Below are positions 11,791-46,621 of a stretch of 64,000 bases of DNA, one piece after another; position 1 is the first letter of the stretch; the number at the start of each line of letters is the position of its first letter. This DNA comes from Ottelia alismoides (taxonomy: Eukaryota > Streptophyta > Magnoliopsida > Alismatales > Hydrocharitaceae), in assembly GCA_037367405.1 (NCBI GenBank), contig JAZKJV010006053.1, positions 186,001 to 250,000 of the forward strand. Reading direction: 5' to 3'. The notes below the pieces were generated by a model, which worked only from the letters and a program-made list of their open reading frames with translations, was not told where the DNA came from and made no database searches. The position numbers were made by a program, and so were the translations under genes.

Positions 11791-13960
11791 TATAGTCAGG
11801 GCATGTGCTCACCGGCTCAACGCGTCGGCCACGGTTCAGGGTGCCAGCCTTGTGCTTGAGATGCAACGTGTATTCTTGGAGGAAACTAACCCACTTGGCA
11901 TGGCGCTTGTTAAGGGTTTTCTGCGAATTCAGATATCTTAAGGCTTCATGATCAGAGTTAAGGACAAATTCTCGTTGGATCAGGTAATGCCTCCAATACT
12001 TGAGGGCTTGCACCACGGCATAGAATTCGACATCATAAGTGGAGTACCGTGATCGAGCTTCATTCAATTTCTCACTGTAGAATGCTACAGGTCGTCCTTC
12101 TTGACTTAAGACAGCACCAATCCCGACATGTGAGGCGTCGCAATCGACTACAAAAACCTTGGTGAAGTCAGGAAGTGCCAAAACAGGGGCATGTGTCAAT
12201 TGATGTTTTAGATTTTGAAAGATGGTTTCTGCTTCAAGAGTCCAAGCGGGTGCGCCTTTACGCGTGCAATCTACCAACGGGGCTGCACAAGTGCTAAAGT
12301 TCCGGATGAAACGTCGGTAGAAAGAAGCCAATCCCAGAAAGCCGCGAATCTCAGTGAGGGTTTTGGGCACGGACCAGCACTGAATAGCCTGAATCTTGGA
12401 GGGGTCAACCTTAAGTCCATCGGCAGTGACAATGTATCCCAGGAAGAGGACCGTGTTAGACATGAAGGAGCATTTCTTGAGGTGGACATACAGTTGTTAG
12501 GCTCTCAGGGTTTCCAGGACTTGTCGTAAGTAAGATAAGTGGTCGTCTTTGGTTAAGCTGTAGATCAATATGTCATCAAAGTACACACAACCACAAACTT
12601 ACCGATGAAGGGCCGTAAAACATGATTCATGGTTCGCATGAAAGTGCTGGGAGCATTAGACAGGCCGAAGGGCATTACCGTCCATTCATAAAGGCCCTCT
12701 TTGGTCTTAATAGCAGTCTTCCACTCGTCTCCCGGTCGGAGGCGAATCTGATGGTAGCCACTGCGAAGATCCATTTTGGAAAATAATTTGGCATCCGATA
12801 ACAAATCAAGCATGTCATCAAGGCGTGGAATGGGAAAACGATACTTGATCGTTATCTTGTTGATAGCACAACTATACACGCACATTCTCCATGTGCCGTC
12901 CTTTTTTGGGGTAAGCAGAGCAGGGACCGCCACGGGACTCATACTCTCTCGAACATATCCACGACGTAGAAGATCAGTGACCTGCTTGTTCATTTTTTCG
13001 TGTTCACTGGGGCTCATCCGATAATGGGGTAAGTGGGGTAGACTAGCTCCAGGGACTAGGTCAATGTGATGTTGAATGTCTCGCAACGAGGGTAGTCCTT
13101 CAGGAAACTCTTCAGGCATAATGTCAGCAAACTCTTGGATGATGGGCTTTATCTCAGGCGGGACTTCGGGTCTAGTTGTCTCTAGATTGTTCACTTCACG
13201 CCCCACTAATGCATAAATGGTGGAGCTCTCCTGAATTTCCAGTTCGAACGTCTATGCTTCCATCAACAATACGGAACCCGTAGTTGAAGGCTTTGTCGGT
13301 GGAGTACCGTATCCAGTTTGTGCGGTCGCGGCTCGAAGTGTAACCACCTGGCGAGGGCTAAGGACTTCGCGTTGTGGTCTAAGGGTCACATGCACCTTGT
13401 CTATGAGAAAGGAGTAAGTGTTCATTTTTCCTCTGTGCTCAGTGTCTCGATCGAACTGCCAAGGTCTCCCAAGTAGTACATGACAGACATCCATAGGGGT
13501 TACATGGCACCATACCTCGTCTTTATATGAAGGCCCTATTGAGAAACTAACGAGGTTCTGACGGTGGATCGGGAGTTGAGTACCACCTCGAAGCCAGGCC
13601 ACACTGTCAGGTTTCTCGAGTGGTTGAGTGGGTAGACCCAACTTATCGACCATTTCTTGAGAAACGAAGTTCTCAACGCTTCCTCCATCAATGATCAGCG
13701 AACAGCGACGCCCTCTTGAGGTGTAGGTGGTTCGGAATATGTTGCGTCGCAGCCAACTATCAGCGTCGTTAACAACGGGTGTGAGCAAGATGTTTGTGGA
13801 TGCGCTGTCAGGGGCGATAAAGTTCTCATGTTCAATTACCAAGAAAAGTCCGGATTCATCTCCATCCACTCCCAGAAGCTCATAGTCATCAGCTCTCATG
13901 GTGTCAGCAGTCAAAGCGGTTGGTTCCTCTTCAGGTGATTCCTGTTGTTCAGGGTCAGGG
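11765..13960 (-). pseudogene. chromovirus protease, reverse transcriptase and RNase H
   Basis: Protease: LIIDGGSVENFVS near 13700. [50 protein letters not shown] and [18 protein letters not shown]. The catalytic YFDD lies near 12565-12580 in another frame, after an indel close to 12590. RNase H: VVDCDASHVGIGAVLSQ, then SDHEALRYL. Breaks seen are TAG at 13254-13252, the frameshift before YFDD, a TAA near 12497 and a frameshift plus TGA near 11840-11805. The catalytic residues themselves are kept, so decay is by nonsense and indels. Confidence 0.9.
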
Positions 13961-15139
13961 TCTTCGATGGTGCATAAATGGGTGGGTCTAGCTTTAGGGT
14001 TTGGGAACTCTGCTGCTCGATGTCCCTTTTGATAACATCGGAAACAAGTATCAGGTCCTACAACATGTCGACTTCCCAACGACAGTAAGAGTTGCGGGTT
14101 TGTCTTGGGGTTTGCCCGTAACAATCGATGGGGAACCTATTGGTTTGGAGGTCGTCATCGGGGTACTAGTGCGCGGAACGGGGTTCACAGGAAAAGACAT
14201 CCTCCTTGTCTGGGCCTTAGCAAGCTTGGTCTCATCCCGTTCAGCCTGCTTGTAGGCTTCGTCAACGTCTCGGCAGTTGTGGAGGTAGAGTTCATCCTGG
14301 ATAACTGGGCGGAGACCTTGCATGTAGCGGGTGACTTCCTGGATAGGAGTCTCCTGCAATCGGTTGCGATGAACGAGGGCTTGGAACCCTTCGGTGTATT
14401 CTCTCACACTCATGGTGCCTTGTTTCCATGATTGCAGTCGCGCGTATAGATCTCGTTTGTAATCTTCAGGCACGAATTTGATTTTCAGTTTGGCCTTCAT
14501 CTTGCTCCAACTGCGGATCTTACTTTTCCTTTTTCGTTTGCGTTCAGATTGCAAACGGTCCCACCATAGCAGAGCATGTCCCTTTAGTTTGATTGTGACA
14601 AATTGAATTTTTCGCTCACTATGCATAGACTTCCACACAAAGAAGTGTTCGACTGTTTGGAGCCAATCCAAAAAGACATCAGCGTCTCGTCCTCCGTCAA
14701 ATTCCGGAACATCGAGACGGATGCCTCGATCCCATCCGTCATCGGACCTAGGTCCAAGTCGTGGCGGGAATTGATATCCACCCGTAGGTTGTGAAGTATA
14801 TCCAGAGGTGAGGGGATCTTGAATCTTGGGAGTGAAAGGGGTGTCATCTCTTAGTCCTTCTTCACTTTCTTGTGAAGGATAATCGCTAACATGTCCGTCG
14901 GAAGTAGAAGAGCTAGAGTCACGGGACGTGTTACTCCGTGAGTGCGGTCTCCGGCTAGTACGCCGGCCTTTGTTTGGCGTCTCATTACTATGATTTTTCT
15001 CTAGCATTTGACAATTTAGGGTGGCAATTTCTCCGCGCAGTTGTTCGAACATCTGTAGCATTTGAGCATTCAAAGATTCTAGCGTTAGCTCAGTGTGTGG
15101 GGTGTAGCCGGTTTTAGAGGTAGACGGTTTTTCGGCCAT
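13960..15139 (-). pseudogene. chromovirus gag
   Basis: ATG at 15139 lies about 130 bp inside the PBS. The retrotransposon-gag capsid core is at 14400-14720 (DVFLDWLQTVEHFF, GHALLWWDRL, MSVREYTEGFQAL). A nucleocapsid zinc knuckle near 14030-14065 reads CFRCYQKGHRAAEF, in which the final Cys is Phe. A frameshift near 14080-14100 separates capsid from knuckle. Confidence 0.88.
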
Positions 15140-15285
15140 GGGAATCCTAGGTTTTCTGCTCTCTTTTGTTTTGGGATTTTGTTATTTGTTTTTTTGTTTT
15201 TTTGTCTCTCTTTTGTTGTTTTTTTATGCAATGAAACAAATGGAATGCAGGCGAGATGCAGGATCGTTATACTCTGATACCAAAT

Positions 15286-16493
15286 TGATGCAACCTAATG
15301 AAGTGGTGACTTAATGGCAACCCTAAAACTTGAAAACTAATGGACTAAATGACGAAAACAACTAAGATGACGTGCGATACGCAAAAATCAGCAACTATAG
15401 ACAACAAGATCCTCGAGTTCTAGCATCGGTTTCTCCACAATTTCAGGGCAAATCAAATAGTTAATGACTAATGGAAATAAATAACGATATTGCAGTTTAG
15501 AACCTCAATAAATCACCAAACCGAATAGCAATATAACATGTCACAACGCTAGGCTCATATGGTGGAATAATATGCAGAGAAAACGCTCATACCACAACCG
15601 GCAAGGAGGAGAGCGCGGGCTTCAGATCTGGCCGTAAAATGCGAGTAGCGGAACAGGCACGTCGGCGTTCTAGCAGGTGCGGGGCCGCGGGCGGTGGTGG
15701 TTTCACAGCGGCTGCGGCAGGGGGATGACAGCGGCGGGGTGGAGTGGCGTCGGCGACGGGGTGCCACCGGGAAGGGGATTGCAGAGGTTGCGCGCGGTGG
15801 AAGGGTAACGGGGATGCGGGTGGGCTGAGAGGGGGGTTGGCGCGAGCGGCTGGAGGAGGGAACGGTGACTGTAGGGGAAAGGGGCGGCGGGGGAGAGAGA
15901 GAGGCGGGATGCAGCGGCGAGGGAGGGGTTGTTCGCTGAGGTGGCGGCAGCGTGGGGAGGCGGGGCGAGGTGACTGATGCGCGGGAGGAGTGGCGGGCCG
16001 GTGATGGCGGGGGTGAGGGCTAACAACGGAGGAGAAGGGGACGCGCGCTGGGTAGGGTTGGTAGCGCGTGGTGGGTGTGGAAGAGAGGCGGAGGGAAGGG
16101 GGAAAGGCGCGGGCGGAGATGGGTTGCGGGGACTGGAGAGGCGGCGGCGTGGGAAGAGAAGGATTTAGGGTTCGAAGGAAGGGGGCACGGGAAAGAGAGG
16201 TTCGAGAGAGGGGGGGGCGAAAATGAGAGGGAGAGGGAGAGAGAGAGAGAGAGAGAATTAGAGATAGGAAAATAAATTTTTTTCATTCAAAAAACTAACT
16301 CAATCAGTCCCAAAGGGGGTGCCTTTATAGAGGCCAAGTCCCCCCAAACAAAGCAACAACCCTACTAAAAATAGGAAAAAAAACAGAAAAGGTGATAAGG
16401 CCTTGTATAATGAGCCTTTTACATAAGTAAATAAAATTAAATAAAATAAATGTTCGACTAAAGAAATTGATCACGTGGTATCATGTTGCATCA
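15286..16493 (-). repeat. 5' LTR of the chromovirus
   Basis: 1208 bp, pairing with 9074-10284 and with the same TG..CA termini and C-rich block (about 15600-16230). Transcription should start in this LTR and run leftward. The PBS follows at 15272-15283. Confidence 0.93.
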
Positions 16494-16498
16494 AATGG

Positions 16499-16710
16499 TG
16501 AAGGAATTGAGGTGAAGATTGGTGACAATAACATTCGGAAGAGAGACTCTTTAAGATATTTGGGATATATTTTACAACATGTCGATGGAGATGTTACTAA
16601 TAAAATAAATGCAGGATGGCTAAAGTGGAGAGGAGTCTCTGTTGTTTTCTGTAATAAGAAAATTCCTTTAAAAATTAAAGGAAAGTTTTACAAAGCAGCT
16701 GTGAGATATG
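16499..16710 (+). pseudogene. RTE LINE, segment between the two inserts
   Basis: Continues the RTE ORF after the RT core: VKIGDNNIRKRDSLRYLGYIL, then DVTNKINAGWLKWRGV and KIPLKIKGKFYKAAVRYAM. This is the usual plant RTE sequence after the FADD motif. It is broken off by the element at 16716. Confidence 0.85.
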
Positions 16711-16715
16711 CTATG

Positions 16716-17187
16716 TGATGCGGATCGAATTCTGGCGCGACGTTAGAAATTAAATTTTGACGGTGGATTTTTGGTGGAAGAAATTGGAGGGGTTGAGAAG
16801 AAGAAAAACTCGTCGGGAACGAGAGGTTGAGGGAGAAGAAGCGCGAAGATCACGCGTGGGGAGAGAGGGAGAAGGAGGAGATAGAGAATAATTCTCAAAT
16901 TATCATAACACTGAACTTACTAAAACAATGGACCATCATCCCTTTATATAGGAGGGATGAGATTACAAAAATAGAAAATTAATTTAAATTGACAATTACT
17001 TATCCTAAATAGACTCTAACTAATTAACCGACCAAATTTAAAAATCAAATCTATAACTAATTGTTGGAGATCACAGGCGATCTCATTTATTTAATTAAAG
17101 ACACGACAACATAAATAAACGTAAATAAAATTGACCGATAAACTTAGATAAATATTCGGCCCTATCCTTTGGTTCCACGCTGCATCA
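16716..17187 (-). repeat. 3' LTR of E1
   Basis: 472 bp, near-identical to 18845-19315. On the minus strand it has TGATGCAGCGTGG, then the palindrome GAGATCGCCTGTGATCTC (around 17069-17086), a CTATATAAAGGGATG TATA region and a C/T-rich U5. Confidence 0.88.
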
Positions 17188-17449
17188 ACTCTCCTCTGTT
17201 TTTAAAAATTCGTCTCCGACGAATTGCTGGATCTGCAGGCTTGGAGGTTGCATCTGCGTGCTCAATAATCCTCTGGAAGAATTGGTGGGGAGCGAATGGC
17301 GAGATCCACACGCGGGCGTGGGTGACGCGGCCTTCGTGGTTGAAGAACATGTGTGGCGTAAACGGCGGTGTCTTCTTGAATGTTGTCTCCTCATTGTGAT
17401 GATTGAAGAATTGATGAGGCATGAACAACATGGCTTTTGGAGGATCCAT
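17162..17449 (-). CDS. small ORF with three PHxFF repeats in E1
   Basis: About 95 codons from ATG at 17449 (context GCCATGG) to a stop inside the 3' LTR, the last few codons being LTR sequence. It contains MPHQFFNHH, TPHMFFNHEG and APHQFFQRI, spaced about 21-22 residues apart, so the peptide is built of three related repeats. It ends in a basic RRRRIFKNRG stretch. A TATA box lies 64 bp upstream. It falls in the segment of E1 absent from relatives A, B and C, which suggests capture of host sequence. I do not recognise the family. Expression is unproven. Confidence 0.4.
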   Translation of the reverse strand: MDPPKAMLFMPHQFFNHHNEETTFKKTPPFTPHMFFNHEGRVTHARVWISPFAPHQFFQRIIEHADATSKPADPAIRRRRIFKNRGELMQRGTKG

Positions 17450-17512
17450 GGCAAAGCAATAGCACAATGAAAGGAGAGGAGGAGATGTAGCTAATGAAGG
17501 AAGCCATGGGGT

Positions 17513-17521
17513 CTTTATATA
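17513..17521 (-). promoter_or_regulatory. TATA box upstream of the PHxFF ORF
   Basis: TATATAAAG on the minus strand, inside the unique E1 segment and distinct from the LTR TATA. An ATG only 6 bases downstream opens a 38-codon hydrophobic frame (MASFISYISSSPF..). The ATG at 17449 is at a more usual distance for a TATA-driven transcript. Confidence 0.4.
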
Positions 17522-17642
17522 GATGAACCCCAAGGTCCTAGTCCTAATAGGAGAAGGAAGTCTTCCCAATTGCCTTCTTTCAACACTTTTTTAAAATTTT
17601 TCCGCAGCAGGGGTCCTGGGCGTAATTTTCGCACCCCTTCAT

Positions 17643-18830
17643 TTAAGCAATTTTCGTAAGAGGGTCTCTTGAACAGTCCCTTTGAATAAAATCTGTTGCA
17701 AGGGGGGTTTCTTGTAAATTTCCCCAAATAATCTCCAATCCCTCAACTGACGAGATTCGACCCCCTTTGGAAGGGCGCCTAGGGCTTTTCCATCCTCTCG
17801 GCATTGGCGGCGGCGGAGGCACGAGTTCCAGGGGTGGTGCTGAACCGGGCGACGAGGGTGGCGGCTTGTAGCCGAATGGCTGCGCGCGAGTGCGTGAGGA
17901 CAACCGTGCGGGTATCCGAGCTAGGGGCGGCGCGCGGTGATGTGGAGGTCGTGAAGGGGCGATCGGTGGGGAATCGCTGGAGACGTCAGGCGGAATCGTG
18001 CGCTGCGTGGAGGGGTTAGTGAAAGGGCAGGGCGAGGGAAGGCGGTGCCGGGGCTGGGGACGCGAGGTTGGTGGGGGGTTCCCGCGAGGTGGTGGCGATA
18101 GTCGTCCTCGCACGGAGAGAGAGGCCGTTGGGGGGTGGCGGCAGCGGTGGCTGGGCGGGGCGGCAACAGGGGTGGGGGGTGATCGCGATGCGGCGGGAAA
18201 GGGAGGCGTCGGGAGAGCGGTAGGCGGGTGCGGTGGAGAGGGTTCCCGCGAGGGAGCTGGTGGAGGAATGGGACTCGCCAGGGGTGCGAGGATGGTGGCT
18301 GGAGGGACTGGGGTTGATTTGGAGGGGGTGGCGGCGGAAGGGGGTGTTGGTGGTGGTGTGGCGAGGGTTGGGGAAGCCGGGGTGGGTGTTGGCGGGGCTG
18401 GGGCTTGGTGCCGTCGTGGTTGCGGGAAGGGGGCCCGAGGGTGCGGGGCTGTCAAGGCCGGGCGGCAGTGATGCTTCGGCGGGTCTGAAACCTCCTGGAC
18501 AGAAGGCATTTCGGCCGTTTTTCCCTCTAAATCGGCCTGGACAGGGGCCGATTCTTCGTGGACAGCAAGATGTTCGTCTTCAACTTCGGGTTCGGTGCTT
18601 GGAGACTTCGATTTGGCGGCTTTTTCCTCAAGTTGGCGTGTTATCTCAACGTTCAATGTATCTCACATCTGGGATGCCACTACTTGCATATCGGCACAAA
18701 TTTGGCTCATATTTGATAATGTTTGTCTAACCTTGGCACGCCATGTACGGTCATTGGAGCGGGATCCGTTGGATTTTTCGTGCGAACGTCTGGATGGATC
18801 GCCAGATCGTGAGGACGATCTAGATGCCAT
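17643..18830 (-). pseudogene. ORF of E1 starting at the primer-binding site
   Basis: The ATG at 18830 directly abuts the PBS (GAGC|ATG). The frame reads MASRSSSRSGDPSRR, then NDRTWRAKVRQTLSNMSQ. One TGA near 18668 interrupts it. It continues with an acidic stretch and then a Pro/Ala/Thr/Ser-rich part (17800-18440) encoded by the C-rich cassette. No known gag or enzyme domain is visible. A, B and C have an ORF in the same place whose N-terminus differs from this one. Confidence 0.45.
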
Positions 18831-18844
18831 GCTCTGATACCAAT

Positions 18845-19315
18845 TGATGCGGATCGAATTCTGGCGCGACGTTGGAAATTAAATTTTGATGGTGGATTTT
18901 TGGTGGAAGAAATTGGAGGGTTGAGAAGAAGAAAAACTCATCAGGAACGAGAGGTTGAGGGAGAAGAAGCGCGAAGATCACGCGTGGGGAGAGAGGGAGA
19001 AGGAGGAGATAGAGAATAATTCTCAAATTATCATAACACTGAACTGACTAAAACAATGGACCATCATCCCTTTATATAGGAGGGATGAGATTACAAAAAT
19101 AGCAAATTAATTTAAATTGACAACTACTTATCCTAAATAGACTCTAACTAATTAACCGACCAAATTTAAAAATCAAATCTCTAACTAATTGTTGGAGATC
19201 ACAAGCGATCTCATTTATTTAATTAAAGACACGACAACTTAAATAAACGTAAATAAAATTGACCAATAAACTTAGATAAATATTCGGCCCTATCCTTTAG
19301 TTCCACGCTACATCA
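18845..19315 (-). repeat. 5' LTR of E1
   Basis: 471 bp, pairing with 16716-17187. Its right end reads GCTACATCA where the partner has GCTGCATCA. The PBS lies just inside, at 18831-18842. Confidence 0.88.
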
Positions 19316-19320
19316 TTATG

Positions 19321-19754
19321 CTCTATGGATCTAAATGACGGCATGTGAACCATAGACATGTGCAGAGAATGGTTGTAGCAGAAATGAAAATGCTAAGTTG
19401 GATGTGCGGACACACACGTAAAGATCGCATTCGGAATGATGCAATCAGAAAGAAAGTTGATGTAGCTCCGATCGAGGATAAGATGCGAGAAAACCACTTA
19501 AGATGGTTTGGTCATTTGCAAAGAAGATCAGCGGATGCACCAGTTAGGAGATGCGAGTGTTGGGATGTTGAGCCGGCTAAGAGAGGGCGACGATGGCCCA
19601 AGAAGTGTTGGAAAGAGACTGTACGAAGGGATCTTAGTTTTTTGGATATAAGCCCAAAATTTACCCAAAAATGGACTGAATAGAGGCGAAGAATCCATGT
19701 AGCCGACCCTACTTAATTGTGGGAAAAGGCTTTGTTGTTGTTGTTGTTGTTGTG
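19321..19754 (+). pseudogene. RTE LINE 3' end and tail
   Basis: Reads NHRHVQRMVVAEMKMLSWMCGHTRKD, DVAPIEDKMRENHLRWFGHLQRR and APVRRCECWD, the C-terminal block typical of plant RTE LINEs (quoted in pieces). The 3' UTR tail and (GTT)n end at 19754, followed by the 14-bp TSD. Confidence 0.88.
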
Positions 19755-19824
19755 TTATTGCATGGCATAAAAAGGCACCGAAAGAAGTAATTTACTGCTC
19801 TTCAACACTTCTATGTGAGCATAA

Positions 19825-45230
<25,406 letters not shown>

Positions 45231-46140
45231 CTGCAACATACAACTTTCAGCATAAATGATAACTGAAGGAAATGTGATAGAGTTGATAAGAAACAAGTGA
45301 CAGTTAAGGCTGTTGCAGCTGTCAAGGATATTTACATCATTTCCTGACACTCTTTGAAACTCTTATAAAAAGGATGTATGCATCTAAAAAGGCAATAGGT
45401 AATCTCAGCACCAGGATAACCTCAAACTGTAACACTGTCAGTAGCTGACGGTACAATGCTGACAATGGGAGCATGCTAAAGTGTAGGCACTGACTAAGGA
45501 AATAATGAGCAGAGTGTCCTGCCACCTAGAAGCAGACATCGAGAAAATGAACTCACCAAACACTGGAATCTCCTCTGAAGGAATATGATGGGCAGGCATG
45601 GGTGATGATCAAGTATCAACCTCGGCAAATGACAAGGAGACTTCTGATGTGACATAGCAGTAGGAAATTATGGATTCCTACTCAAAGAAAGTGACATAAG
45701 CATTCACGTAGTGCGATCTCATTAGAGTATCACCGTACCTATATCCGATCCAATGTCCTAAATGGCACATTCCCAATTCACTACTTATCCAATTCTCGCA
45801 TCTGATTTCTCAACACTACTACTCTCTTTTCTTTTATTTTCCGCACCCTCTTCCAAAGTGATGACTACTCAAGCTTGGTGCGTGGTAAGGGTGCGTAAAT
45901 AATCCCTAAACAGGGGCGGAGTGAGATTTTCAGATTGAACAAAATTGCTATTAAAATTAATGAGAACTAGGTATATCTTTGAATAAAGATGCGACTATAT
46001 TAATATTTTATCTACGTTGGATATTATATATAGGTAGTAGGGATTGATGTGTTCCTTGATAAGAAAACTACCAGTTCTCTTGCTCGGTTTTTCCTTTGCG
46101 GTGAATTGGATTTTTCAAATAAAAAACTGTGGAAGAGAGA
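45231..46140 (-). other. upstream LysRS intron, nothing recognised
   Basis: Non-coding sequence from the acceptor of the linker exon to the 5' LTR of copia-1. No upstream LysRS exon was recognised, so the copia nest probably lies in this intron. Confidence 0.55.
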
Positions 46141-46284
46141 TGTTGAGATATTAACTATCTTTCATATTATGTTTATATTCTATATTTCTCTTTTCTTCTT
46201 TTTGTAATTTGCCCAATAGGTTCTTCTCCTATATAAGAGAACCTTGGGCCTCTCATAATGTATCCCTATTAGTTTCCCTTAACA
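46141..46284 (+). repeat. 5' LTR of copia-1
   Basis: 144 bp, TGTTGAGATATT..CCCTTAACA, with TATA-like CTATATAAGAG near 46229. The PBS TGGTATCGGAGC follows directly at 46285-46296. A short LTR, matching those of copia-2. Confidence 0.9.
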
Positions 46285-46296
46285 TGGTATCGGAGC

Positions 46297-46621
46297 GACG
46301 GTCCTAAACCGGAGTTCCCGTATCCACCCTACCCTACTCGCCAGGCGCCGCCGCCCCCAGCACCCCGCGCGCACTCCAGCGCCACCGACCACCCGCCCCT
46401 GCGCCTAGCCCCCCCCCCCCCCGGCCCTACGATCTGATTTTCTACCGGAGAGCGGGATTTCGGACCTCTAAGTCACGTTTTCCGATCCTAGCGAGCGACG
46501 AGGATTAACAAGGATGGTTGTATGAGTCTACACATACAACCAATCCTTCGTATGATTCTGTAAACTCGTTTACATCAGTCGACTCTCCGGTTGAATTCCG
46601 TTATTTGGCTATTTTATCATC
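46297..46621 (+). other. copia-1 leader, C-rich
   Basis: Between PBS and gag ATG. 46320-46440 is strongly C-rich (CGCCGCCGCCCCCAGC and a run of 15 C). A cassette of similar composition but different sequence is in the copia-2 leader. Confidence 0.7.

Larger units (their letters stand above)
9074..16493 (-). mobile_element. Ty3/gypsy chromovirus, full-length but decayed
   Basis: 7.4 kb between 5-bp TSDs AATGG (9069-9073, 16494-16498). Two LTRs of about 1.2 kb begin TGATGCA and end TGCATCA. Coding runs on the minus strand as gag, protease, RT, RNase H, integrase and chromodomain. The primer-binding site (TGGTATCAGAGT, complementary to initiator Met-tRNA) sits two bases inside the 5' LTR, around 15272-15283. 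The polypurine tract is ACAGGGGGGAGT at 10285-10297. At least four frameshifts and three in-frame stops make it non-functional. It lies in the RT region of the RTE LINE. Confidence 0.95.
16716..19315 (-). mobile_element. E1: non-autonomous LTR retrotransposon with an extra segment
   Basis: 2.6 kb, LTRs 16716-17187 (3') and 18845-19315 (5'), termini TGATGC..(A/G)CATCA, TSD CTATG/TTATG (16711-16715, 19316-19320). The PBS TGGTATCAGAGC (18831-18842, minus strand) lies two bases inside the 5' LTR. The tract before the 3' LTR is AACAGAGGAGAGT. It has no gag, protease, RT or integrase. The interior has an ORF starting at the PBS, a C-rich cassette and, only in this copy, about 350 bp of extra sequence next to the 3' LTR (about 17195-17590). 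Confidence 0.88.
8064..19754 (+). mobile_element. 5'-truncated RTE-type LINE split by two LTR elements
   Basis: The LINE is in three parts: 8064-9068 (to the TSD), 16499-16710 and 19321-19754. It is flanked by a perfect 14-bp TSD TTATTGCATGGCAT (8050-8063, 19755-19768). The 3' end carries the plant RTE/Au-SINE tail ATCCATGTAGCCGACCC followed by (GTT)n. About 1.65 kb of LINE remains once the two inserts are removed. The chromovirus at 9074-16493 and the non-autonomous element at 16716-19315 each have their own TSD inside it. The LINE is therefore the oldest of the three. Confidence 0.88.

Noticed and set aside
45240..46140. Upstream LysRS exon with the start codon
   Set aside because: I looked on the minus strand for a Lys/Glu-rich N-terminal stretch with splice sites and found none.
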